Of a stretch of 64,000 bases of DNA, positions 25,501 to 33,775 are shown one piece after another. The notes beneath the pieces were generated by a model that was not told the DNA's origin, searched no databases, and saw only the letters and a program-made list of their open reading frames with translations. This DNA is from Ilex aquifolium (lineage: Eukaryota > Streptophyta > Magnoliopsida > Aquifoliales > Aquifoliaceae). Where the stretch lies: the NCBI GenBank assembly GCA_951799425.1, contig OX637394.1, positions 34,012,001-34,076,000 of the forward strand, read 5' to 3'. The stretch's first letter is position 1, and every line of letters begins with the position of its first letter. A program made the translations under genes and the position numbers.

Positions 25501-28287
25501 GACAACTATAGACTAAATGGATTCTTTACTTACTTTATACTATCAAGGGGTTGCTTTTGATATTTTACTTGGCGTTACCCATGACAAGTAGAAGCCCCCA
25601 TAATAATGGAATTAATATATATATATATTGTTCTTCATAAAGAGAGAATTAGAAGAGTTATAGTTTAAACTGAATAAGAAAAAGTTTTAATTAGGGCATT
25701 AGTTTGATTAATTATTAATCAAGGGCTATTATGCAATCGTTGGATAATTGCAATCAATCTCAAACTTGGATTAGGGTCTCTTATTAGACACTACATAAAC
25801 CTCCTAAGGAGGTGGCTGGCCATAAGGCTCCTTGCTAGCACAAGAAATAACCACTCCGTCCCTCACTTCAAGTTCATCAAAAGTTGAAACTGGCCTTCAG
25901 GTTTGTCAGTTCGTTTGAAGACCAATAGAGGCCAAACAATTGCTAGGCTTGCAATAAAGATCAAATTCAAAACTGAGTACTTGAGGCTCTGAGAGATAGT
26001 AGCGGCATTTTATAACACGCTTTTAGAGGTAACCCAGTCTTCACATTATGTCTAGACATTTTAATTTTTACTAAAAAATGAATAGATCTTGCTATAAGGA
26101 ACTAATTTTTTATAAAATTCCACAGCATTATTTTAGGATTCCTTTTACAAAAGGGCAGGGTATTATGTGAAATGGATATATGATCTACAAGGGAGAGCAG
26201 TGGCATTTCAAACAATCAAGTGGTGTCGTTGTAGTTATATCGATCCACATTGGTTGTTGATTAGGCACTCAAATTTCCATAACTATATCAACAATCCAAT
26301 TTGCGCTGCATAAAAGTATATCTGACTTGTGGGAGACATTCGGTGATTCCTGAATAAGTTATTAAATCGGTATGCAGTATAATAACAATTCCATGAAAAA
26401 CGCTAAACTCCATTAAAGAGGTCACTTTTCCAAAGATATAATAGGAAAAAAATGTACGGAGATACATAGATTTTGTTAGGCAGGTTGGTAATTCCACATA
26501 CCATGATATCATAAAACAATTCATTTTATTGGCTGCCACTGTCAACCTACACAACAATCCAATTTTTTGGCAGATTGGGGGGGAAGGAAGTTTTGCAGGA
26601 TAGGTGTTTTCAATGCAAAATGGTTGAATTTTCTTGAAAAGAAACAGAATGTGAATATTTCATGAGGGAAATAAGAGCATAAAGGAAGAAATCTCAAATA
26701 TCACGAGCATTTGTTCACTGAAGATCTTCATTATATCCCAACTGCAGGTGAAAATTTGCAGTTCCAGTGAGACCAAGAGAACTGGATTGAGAAACACTAT
26801 AAGGGTTTTTAAATCAATATAAAAGAAATGAAAAACTCTTCCAGCCCAATTGGTTAGTGATATCAAGACATTTATAATTAGTGCTAGCTTATTGTCATCA
26901 TGCTTTTATTGTACAGGGGATGTTAACCTAGCAGCCAAGTAGCTCCATCATACTCATACTCATACCCACGTTATCATGCTTAGCTCCTTCATACGACAAG
27001 CTTTCATCATCACACTAAGCAATGGCCCATAGTTATTATTCCAATAGGCAACAACACCTAATGGGTTCGAGGAAAAAATGTTGACATCTGTATTGAGGTC
27101 CATAACAAATGTTGTAATTTAATGGGCTGTGCAGTAGTAGGGTGTGGAGATTTTTTCCTGATCATTTCTTAAGTGAATGGAAGCGTCAGTATTTAATCTT
27201 TTTGGCCTTCTATTCTATTTTTTTACCTTGTAAACCTGGCGTGTACAAGGGCCACGCCCTCTTGGCATTCTTCAGCGTTTTAGTATTTTTTTTATTTTTT
27301 ATTTTTGTGCAACCTCAGAAGCGGGGGGTAATCAAATTAAACATCCCTTTGAGGTCCAAAAGCGCTCGCTTTTAATATATTGGGCTGAAATTGGCCGCAA
27401 ATAAGTCTATAGTGAACAAAATTAAATAGAATGCAATGTTTTATATCTGCTATCATTGAAATCTAGCTTTAAGATAGGTGGAACTGTTGCCAACACAATT
27501 AGTTTTACAGGACCCAAACGCAGTGATTACAATATTCAAAGATATAAAAACAATGCATTTGCACACACAAACACACAGTAATAGTCAAATAAGTCCAAAT
27601 TAAAAGGAATACAAATGCAGCTAAAAATTTATCTTACCGCAAATACCATCATTGACCCTAGAAGAATATATGAAAATTGGAGTATGTCCTGCATTCCGGC
27701 AATAGAATTTCCCATTTGGACACGCTGATGTTCCTGCAAACACAAAACACTAGCTTCGTCAAACACATTAAGCCAAAGATTTTAACAAACATGAACCGCC
27801 GTGGTTCTCGTACAGTACTTTTTCTTTATGATAGTTTGATAAACAATGAAGGATGGATTATGCATAATAGCAAACCATCTTGAAATCAAAAGTATAACAA
27901 AATTAACTAAAGCTAGAAGACCTGGCTCGTCAGTGCCATCGGGGCAGTCGCAGAAGTCGTCATTGAGCTGAGATTTCGTAAATTGCCCTGACCCATCTTT
28001 GCATCTGATTGTCCCCTTCGACGATTCCTTGTAAAATTGTTCATCTGTTAAGTGTAATCATCCATCAGAATATATCCATCGAAAATGAGTGAATAAGCAC
28101 TTCGGGTTGATAAATAAACCACATACATATATCACAAAGATCATGAGGGGAGAGAGGAGAGAAAGAAAGATGGACCTTCAGGAGCAATTCCGAGTAGGTC
28201 TTTGGAGGGAACAGAAACGGAAACGGATCTGACAAGCGCGGTCATAAAAATGACCAAACAACAAAAGAACATTTTGTAGATTTTCAT
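10282..28287 (-). CDS. PSL4: Glucosidase II beta subunit (PRKCSH/PSL4-like), exons 1-4
   Basis: Exons are 28287-28176, 28044-27922, 27733-27638 and 10521-10282, 571 nt in total, giving 190 codons plus one base. All introns are GT-AG and every junction splits a codon that restores the conserved residue. The protein starts [20 protein letters not shown], a signal peptide. It continues with two LDL-receptor class A-like cysteine modules ([14 protein letters not shown] and, across the exon 3/4 junction, [17 protein letters not shown]), then a Lys/Glu coiled coil ending [15 protein letters not shown]. This is the N-terminal domain that binds the catalytic alpha subunit; the enzyme trims glucose from N-glycans in the ER. 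The C-terminal acidic and mannose-6-phosphate-receptor-homology parts (about 450 more residues in Arabidopsis) are not seen, so the gene should continue beyond the left edge. Whether it is expressed intact across a 17-kb intron is unknown. Confidence 0.9.
10854..10888 (-). pseudogene. Decayed duplicate of the exon 4 start
   Basis: On the minus strand this stretch reads (D)CFDGNNEYD, against (D)CCDGSDEYD at the start of exon 4, and matches it at about 31 of 35 bases. The acceptor has changed from GGGCAG to GGGCAT, and the frame does not continue as coding. It lies 333 bp upstream of exon 4 in the intron, consistent with a partial local duplication. Confidence 0.55.
11096..12222 (-). repeat. 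3' LTR of Tat element 2, split by a MULE
   Basis: On the plus strand it starts TGTTAGTGATGG and ends CTTTTATCA next to the purine tract complement. Without the 668-bp insertion at 11147-11814 it is about 459 bp. A TATA-like CCTATAAGAGGGG on the minus strand near 11975-11985 fits minus-strand transcription. Sequence differs from the LTR of element 1, so it is another family. Confidence 0.5.
11147..11814. mobile_element. Non-autonomous MULE-like element with GTATCG-rich ends
   Basis: It is flanked by the direct repeat GTCTCGACCA (11137-11146 and 11815-11824), the 9-10 bp size typical of Mutator insertions. The ends are loosely complementary (ATAATTATCA versus CATAGTTGTTA in reverse), and both subterminal regions are packed with GTATCG/CGATAC words that could fold back. 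Two ACGACGTCGT palindromes lie inside (about 11574-11585 and 11627-11638). No coding capacity. Confidence 0.65.
12682..14990 (+). pseudogene. Antisense ORF (aORF) of Tat element 2, Transposase_28/PF04195-like, broken
   Basis: 12682-13000 encodes an N-terminal segment with [17 protein letters not shown] and [21 protein letters not shown] one-base shift near 13000 is needed to continue as [20 protein letters not shown], then [18 protein letters not shown]. An in-frame TAG follows YSR (about 13168), after which [20 protein letters not shown] continues. Later blocks are a basic [10 protein letters not shown] segment near 13990 and a 150-residue coiled coil at 14224-14727. An acidic tail ([15 protein letters not shown]) follows near 14840. 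It matches block for block the antisense frame at 1.7-4.2 kb. Frame breaks show it is dead, though some could be introns. Role unknown. Confidence 0.6.
15000..16247 (+). repeat. Possible copia-type LTR relic and unassigned repeat DNA
   Basis: TGTTGGGTTTCTAG near 15388 could be an LTR start. A TATA box (CTCTATATAAAAG, about 15690-15703) is followed by GTGAAAGGTTTCCGCGTCAA (about 16124), a motif typical of plant Ty1/copia LTR ends. No partner LTR, primer site or target duplication was found, so this is tentative. Confidence 0.35.
16248..16372. repeat. 63-bp direct repeat, two copies
   Basis: TCTATTTGACA(TA)TTCATTGATT ... GATGGGATCTAAGGGG/ATGAGTGAAT occurs twice, starting at 16248 and 16311. 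No gene is visible between 16373 and 17183. Confidence 0.6.
17184..23288 (+). mobile_element. Non-autonomous Helitron A (plus strand), split by Helitron B
   Basis: The 5' end is TCTATATTACTATAAAATG after an A at 17183. The 3' end is the hairpin CATGTGCAACGCACACATG (23259-23277), then CCTTCAA and CTAG (23285-23288), followed by T. Insertion between A and T with 5' TC and 3' CTAG is the Helitron hallmark. Without the nested element it is about 3.0 kb. No Rep/helicase coding was seen. 20346-23288 contains AT-rich sequence with two similar passages near 21000 and 21350 (TTGATG...TATGGGTATTGAGGTTAGAC type) of unknown origin. Confidence 0.7.
17275..20345 (-). mobile_element. Non-autonomous Helitron B (minus strand), nested in Helitron A
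   Basis: On the minus strand the 5' end TCTATACTACTATAAAATG starts at 20345, preceded by A. The 3' end has the hairpin CACGTGCAATGCACGTG, then TGCATTGA and CTAG ending at 17275, followed by T. Length is 3071 bp. Its 5' terminus is nearly identical to that of Helitron A, so both were mobilised by related machinery. No coding capacity. Confidence 0.75.
23293..23372 (+). mobile_element. SINE fragment (Au-like 3' region)
   Basis: GCTAAGGTTGCATATATCTG, CCTTCCCCCTACCCCGCAAT and GCCTTGTGCAATAGATCGCC followed by a T-run match the 3' part of a common plant tRNA-derived SINE from memory of the family. The promoter boxes are missing. It starts 5 bp after the Helitron A terminus. Confidence 0.45.
24692..24799 (+). 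other. Possible orphan first exon
   Basis: A purine-rich GAGAGA leader (24630-24690) is followed by an ATG frame [20 protein letters not shown], then [15 protein letters not shown]. It runs into a good donor sequence, CTGTAAGTC. No downstream exon or homologue was recognised. It may be a transposon-captured fragment or chance. Confidence 0.2.
27638..27733 (-). CDS. PSL4: Glucosidase II beta exon 3
   Basis: It encodes (G)[16 protein letters not shown], then [15 protein letters not shown], the start of the second LDLa module. Acceptor ...TTTGCAG, donor GTAAGATAA. The donor opens the very long intron 3. Confidence 0.9.
27922..28044 (-). CDS. PSL4: Glucosidase II beta exon 2
   Basis: It encodes (D)[19 protein letters not shown], then [21 protein letters not shown]. 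This is the first calcium-binding LDLa-type module with its acidic CDCPDGTDE loop. Acceptor ...TTAACAG, donor GTCTTCTAG; 123 nt, entered and left with one base of a split codon. Confidence 0.9.
28176..28287 (-). CDS. PSL4: Glucosidase II beta exon 1
   Basis: It holds the start codon (28287-28285) and 37 codons: a hydrophobic signal peptide ([13 protein letters not shown]) and the mature start [13 protein letters not shown]. The donor GTCCATC follows G at 28176. The first ATG was chosen because the signal peptide begins there and the GLL/GIAPED block matches the family start. Confidence 0.9.
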
Positions 28288-28551
28288 CTTCTCTTCTGCC
28301 ACTCAAGGCTCCCCACTTCCCTTTACAAATAAAAGATAATTACGACTGAACTTCTAATATGCAAATGTAATTTGCTTACTGATAATTACTCGGCTACTTC
28401 TCTCTCTAACTTCTCATAGAGTTAAATGCCTGCATCACGGCGAAACAGAGAGAGCCAAAGCGAGAATGTAGCGCTGACTGAGAACCAAGGTCTCACTGTT
28501 GAGCCACACAGAAAGATGCACAGAGCGTGTGAGACACAAGGAAAAAAAAAA
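28288..28551 (-). promoter_or_regulatory. Remaining proximal promoter/5' UTR of the glucosidase II beta gene
   Basis: Only 264 bp separate the start codon (28287) from the edge of the Pack-MULE. The stretch contains CT/GA-rich sequence but no clear TATA box. Any promoter elements farther upstream have been displaced by 1.2 kb of transposon. Confidence 0.4.
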
Positions 28552-29766
28552 GGGTTGATTGCGGCTGTGGTCCCCAAAGTATTTATTTTGTCTCATTTTG
28601 GTCCCCAACCTTCTAATTGCATCAAGTTGGTCCCCAAAATATTACAAATGCACTCACCTAGTCCCCGCCGTTGACGCCGTCCATAATTCCGTCTGTTCAT
28701 AGTCATGTGACATCCGCATGACTCAAGTGAGGGACTTATATGACATTTAGCCTTCTCCAAAACTTTATACGTCTCGTAGGATACAACTCTTGTACTCAAT
28801 TTCGTATCTCCTCTGAAATCTCAGGAAAACCCTAACCCTAGTTTTCGATTCATTCACTTGCAAATGAATTTCTTCAAATCCATCTTATCAGACAATACGA
28901 ATCATCCAAAATCCGAGAATCCCCAAAAAACTGATCCCAATTCCCCCTCAAACCCATCCTATAAACACTACGACGAGAACGACGCCGTTGACCAAGATCA
29001 GAGCTCCCGATCACACGGCCAACCTAACTCAAACCCTAACTCGTCCGATGGTGGTGGTGGGTGGAGATTTGGAGGTCTAATCCAGAGCTATGCGACCCAA
29101 TTGGAGTCAGTACTCGAGACCTACCGTCGTGATCTCAGAGAATTTGGGCTGAGGTTGAAGAAAGAAACTTCTCTGTTTCGTGAAGTTGCAAGCCGAGCCG
29201 TGAAGGACCTCCCGTCTTCGATTGAAGCGGCTCACGGAGCAATCGATGGATTACTAAAGTCGACTGCCGAGATCATCTCTCACCGTAAAGAAACCCTTCT
29301 TTCCGCCTCCGATTTCCAAAACAATACGCTTGATACGAATTCGAGTTGGAGTTCGAGACGGTATAGTAGATTCGATTTTTTGTGAAGAACCTGAGGATTT
29401 GGAGGATTACAATAATTGGAGCCAATCTGCTGTGAGCCAAGTTCCTTCCCTTCCCCTCATTTTCTCCCTCTCAATTCTATGCTCTGTAACAGACAATGGG
29501 TCATAGGGAGGAGGCTAAATGGGTCATAACCGATGGCGGGAAGGTTTCCTCCTGTAATGGGAGAAGGTTAAATGTCATATATGCCCCTCACTTGAGTCAT
29601 GCGGATGGCACATGACTATGAACAGACGGAATCATGGACAGCATCAACGGCGGGGACTAGATAAGTGCATTTGTAATACTTTGGGGACCAACTTGATGCA
29701 ATTAGAAGGTTGGGGACCAAAATGAGACAAAATGAATATTTTGGGGACCACAGCCGCAATTAACCC
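28552..29766. mobile_element. Pack-MULE carrying a BSD-gene fragment
   Basis: Terminal inverted repeats of about 190 bp: left GGGTTGATTGCGGCTGTGG at 28552, right ...CCGCAATTAACCC ending 29766. Both contain TTTTGTCTCATTTTGGTCCC-type blocks and a conserved CTCACTTGAGTCATG region. The flanks are runs of A (28542-28551 and 29767-29775) that fit a 9-bp target duplication. The interior is a captured gene segment rather than transposase, which defines a Pack-MULE. Confidence 0.8.
28864..29385 (+). pseudogene. Captured BSD-domain protein gene fragment (N-terminal part)
   Basis: The open frame starts at ATG 28864 (MNFFKSILSDNTNHP), after a leader containing AACCCTAACCCTAG, and ends at TGA 29383. WRFGGLIQSYATQLESVLET, YRRDLREFGLRLKKE, REVASRAVKDLPSSIEAA and KSTAEIISHRKETLL match the N-terminal region of plant BSD-domain proteins. 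These are named for a domain shared by basal transcription factors, synapse-associated and DOS2-like proteins. The BSD domain itself is absent. After SRRYSRFD a deletion shifts the frame; beyond the stop another frame reads CEEPEDLEDYNNW, the sequence expected just before the domain. The parental gene is elsewhere. The 173-codon frame could be translated, but there is no evidence that it is. Confidence 0.75.
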
Positions 29767-29800
29767 AAAAAAAAACAATAAAAATTAAACGGGCGACTGA

Positions 29801-29940
29801 CATTTTGACCCCAATAAAAAATTTTAATTTTTAATTTACATCTTAAAAGAATAAAATTTCTAAATTACTACATTTTGACCCCTATAAAAATTTTAAATTT
29901 TTAATTGACATCTTAAAAGAATAAAATTTCTAAAATTACA
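29801..29940. repeat. 70-bp tandem duplication
   Basis: CATTTTGACCCC(A/T)ATAAAAA ... CATCTTAAAAGAATAAAATT is repeated at 29801 and 29871 with a few differences. It sits between the Pack-MULE and the solo LTR. Confidence 0.8.
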
Positions 29941-30646
29941 CCTTCAATTATAATGTGGTCTGTTCTAAACAAAATTGAGCACGAAATTTTTATGTAGAAT
30001 ACTTAGAATTAAATAATATACAAATAACTGAGTATATAAAAAAAATTATATCTTTATCTGATTAAGGTTGGAATTTAAAATTGTAATCTTTTAAAATATA
30101 AATTAAAATTTTTAATATCTTTTAAGATATAAAGTGTAACGCCCCGAATTTTCTTTTATATATGTATAGAGATATATATAGTAAACAATATTTGTAAAGA
30201 TGTAGATATATGTAGTGACATGAGAATAAACCGTAGGAATAAATGCTATGGAGACAATTTGATTGGGAAGTTACGTGTCGAAGATGTTTAAACTTGGAAA
30301 GGGTGATTAGACAAGTTTCTAAAATTTTGTAGGTCAAAATAATGATTCCATTGAATCCGGAAGGTCGAAAAACATTGGGAGTGGTAATATGGATGTATTG
30401 GAAGTTAGGAAGTGTCCTGGAGTTAAAATACACTTTAGCGAGAATTTGGGGAAAAATGGGTATTGAATACTTCTTAGTACTTTGGACATAAATTTTTATT
30501 CTTAATATCAAATGACCTGAAATTTGGACAGTAGATAGTAGACATCTAGAGTTACAAAAGTGTATCTAATGAAAATTTTCCAATTCGACCTCTAAATGGG
30601 TCAAAAATGCATTGGAAGTGGAAGTAGAAAAAAATCTGGGTAGTGA

Positions 30647-30772
30647 CTACCGGTAGCCAAAATCAGCTACCGGTAGCCAAATTCAGCTACCGGTAGCCGA
30701 TGGTCCAGTAAAAATCAGCTACCGGTAGCCAACCGGTAGTCGAGGGTCCCGTGTGTCCGAGCTACCGGTAGC
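30647..30772. repeat. Array of GCTACCGGTAGC palindromes in the solo LTR U3
   Basis: Perfect palindromes centred on ACCGGT lie at 30647-30656, 30666-30677, 30686-30697, 30718-30729 and 30761-30772, with a partial at 30732. The array sits 50-180 bp upstream of the TATA box. Confidence 0.9.
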
Positions 30773-31400
30773 CACTGTAAAAATCCGAATTTTTCTGTTC
30801 GCGAACCCTTGATTTTTCCTCCACTATAAATACATTTTGTCACCTCCTTAGCCTTCCTTACACCACTCCAAACCCTAGAAAACATAAGAGAGGAAGAGAG
30901 AAAGAGAGAAACACAAGATCAAGAGAAAACAAGGGATTGAAGGGTTAATTCAAGATCAAAGCCCTAATTTTTCCAAGAACATTAAGGTAGGGGTTTTCTC
31001 TCACTCACTTACATTGAGGCTAGGGTATTTATATATGTATGTTTTGGTTATCAATGGTATGTATATGCTATGGAATCATCCTCTCTTAGGCTTTTGACAA
31101 AGATTACATGTTTTGAACAAAGTTAGGGTTTAATACCCATGAAATCTCTTTTCTAGTTTTAAAACCCTAGTTTTTTGGGAGAGTGATGTATTTCTTCTTA
31201 AATGCTTTCTTTATTATAAACTTCAAAAACCTTAGTGCTTTGTGTTGAGTAGAAAATAATGTTATTGTGATCTTATGTATTTTCTTGGTTGGTTATTGAC
31301 AATGTCACTTGCTTAAATTTGGGGATTTTGGATAAATGATTGGAAATGGAGATAAATATTGGGATTGTATTCTTGGTTGGGTTGCTTGTGATACACATTT

Positions 31401-31627
31401 GTGAGAGGTTCCTTGTAAGGATGTTCACCCCTTCCCAAGAGATTCCTTGTAAGGATGCTTGGGAAGCCATGAAGTGATTTGTGAGAGGTTCCTTGTAAGG
31501 ATGCTCACCCCCTTCCCAAGAGGTTCCTTGTAAGGATGCTTGGGAAGCCATGTAATGATTGTGAGAGGTTCCTTGTAAGGATGCTCACTCATTCTCAAGA
31601 GGTTCCTTGTAAGGATGCTTGAGAATC
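31401..31627. repeat. 80-bp tandem repeat with internal half-unit
   Basis: Units start at 31401, 31481 and 31561 (GTGAGAGGTTCCTTGTAAGG). Each contains a second GAGGTTCCTTGTAAGGATGC about 39 bp later. A single unit is present in the related LTR at 56392-56458, so copy number varies between family members. Confidence 0.85.
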
Positions 31628-32904
31628 AAAGATGACCTAAATGGGGGAGGTAGAGGTTACCCTAAAGTATGCCACCTACCGAAAGAATTGTTGGAAATTG
31701 TGAATGGAGGACTGGATTATATTTGGAAATGTTTTGCTAAATGTATAGTGGTTTCATTTACTCATTCAATTATTGTTGTTCCGTAAACTTGAGATCTATT
31801 AAATGTCACTGCTTTACTTCAAAAGTTATGTATGATATTTGTGAAATGAGACCGACCGTTTTGAATACTTTTCTAAACCTTGTATGGGTTTGAGAGAATT
31901 GTTCTACAGAGCTTTGTGCTCACTCCCTACCGCTAACATTTTTCAGATTTCCTATAAGAGGAGGACGTAGGGGTCGAGGAGCCCGTTACTTGGGAGACTC
32001 CACTGGACGGGAGTGTGGATCCCGAGGTGGACGCCTAGAGTGACACTTTCTTTTGTTCTAGACTAGGATATTCATTTTGAACATTGTAAAACCTAGTTTT
32101 CTTTTGTTATTTCCGCTGTGCTACATTAGTTGATTTTGGAATGTAAAGGCCAAAATGGGCCTATTCTTTTGGGTTAATGCTGTAAATTTTATGGATGACT
32201 TTGTGAAGTCTTATTTATTGATGGATTATTTTAGTGCTCTCATGATGTGAATGTTTTAGAATGTAATGCCGTCCAGGGTGTGTTTTGGGGCGTTACATAA
32301 AGTATCATTCGTCTAAATTGAACTTAGACTCCGATATATAGTTTATACTCAAGACACACCAATGTCTATGACTATATACATGATATTAACACATGCTTTA
32401 GTAAAAGAAGTGGAGGAAATTTGGTGTCCACTATTAAAAATTAAGAATATCTTTTATTTTTCTCAATTAATTATTCACAACTCCCTCTTTAATTTGGTTC
32501 AACTGTCTCTACTCATGAAATATTAATATTGTCTTTCATTTCTTTCCAAATAACCACTTAACTCACTTTTAAATCATACTAGCAATGCATCACATGCGTT
32601 GTAGGTGAATAATTTTCGTATACAAAATATTAATAAAAATTATTAGGTATATGTGTACCTAAATGAAATGTCATCTAAAGTTTATCAAAATTATGTTTTT
32701 ACAACTCGTATTATAACATAGAATTTAGAAAATTTTGTATGTTCCCAACGATTCGTTGTTCTAACTATAAGAAAAAAGATAAAAATAATTCATTTGATTA
32801 GGTTTCAACTTATAATTCTTTAAATAAAATAAAAATAATTGTCAATATTCTAATCAATACTTACTATAATTAGGAATTAGTTAGATCAATAAGAATAAAA
32901 TATA

Positions 32905-33248
32905 GGCTTAATAGCACTTTTAGTTCTAAAATATCCGTATTTTGTCTGTTTAGTCCTTAATATATGAATTTTATCAATTTGATCCCTAAAATACTCAATT
33001 ATTATTTAAATGATCCCTAACTAGAGGATCCATTAAATTCATTGACGGAAGTGACCACGTGTCATTCCTTCAGATAGTATCACGCGATCAATACGTGATC
33101 ACTTTTATCACAAACTTAACAGACGGTTTGTGTATGGATTAGTTAAATATTAACTAAATATTTTAAGAAACAAATTGACAAAATTGATACAATGAGAATT
33201 AAACTGACAAAACATGCATATTATAGTGACTAAAAGTTCTAGTAACTC
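32905..33248. mobile_element. MULE-type MITE
   Basis: It is flanked by a perfect 9-bp duplication TAAAATATA (32896-32904 and 33249-33257). The roughly 90-bp terminal repeats (GGCTTAATAGCACTTTTAGT on the left; GAGTTACTAGAACTTTTAGT from the right end) contain TTTGATCCCTAAAAT-like blocks. No coding. Confidence 0.85.
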
Positions 33249-33775
33249 TAAAATATAATATACTATTCTATAATATATATTTTAAAAGAATATTAAAATT
33301 ATAAAATTGAATTTTTAATTAAAAATACACTATAATATATTTTATATAAAACTCTTAATACAATATGAAAAGTTGATTATAATTGAAGAATTATGTTGAT
33401 TTAGCATAAATTATTTTTAAAAAATTACGTAAAAGATTAATTTTATCTTAAAAATAAAATGGTCAAAATTTTGGATGAATATACATATATAGCCATATTA
33501 TTATCTTTATATTTGAAATGAGTAATATTTGACTGATGAAGTTTTAAAAGATTTTTTGAATGTTTTATTGAAAACTATAATGATGCATATATTTTTAAGG
33601 GTAACATAGTCAATTACAAAGTTTCATAGATACTGATATTTATATATAGAAAATAGAGAATTAAAAGAAATGTTAGGGATAATTTGAAGATTTAAACACG
33701 TAAGGATACGATGATAATTTAGATATTTAACTATGAAAGGATAGTGTGGTATTTAAAATTTTTTATAAGGGTAAA

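Larger units (their letters stand above)
10522..27637 (-). other. Intron 3 of the glucosidase II beta gene, 17116 bp
   Basis: It is bounded by GT (27637-27636) and AG (10523-10522) on the minus strand. It contains a decayed exon-4 fragment, a Tat gypsy relic with a MULE in its LTR, a copia-like LTR relic, two nested Helitrons and a SINE fragment. 23373-27637 and 10522-11095 otherwise show only AT-rich sequence without recognised genes. Confidence 0.8.
30135..32297 (+). mobile_element. Solo LTR (2163 bp), gypsy-type
   Basis: It begins TGTAACGCCCCGAATTTTC and ends TTTTGGGGCGTTACA, so the ends are an 11-bp inverted repeat. It is flanked by a perfect 5-bp duplication TAAAG (30130-30134 and 32298-32302). 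A TATA box (CCACTATAAATAC, about 30822) sets plus orientation. No internal domain is attached, so it arose by LTR-LTR recombination. The 129-residue minus-strand frame inside it (30122-30511) is a chance ORF. Confidence 0.9.

Noticed and set aside
30122-30511. 129-residue minus-strand frame
   Set aside because: It lies inside a solo LTR antisense to its promoter and resembles no protein.
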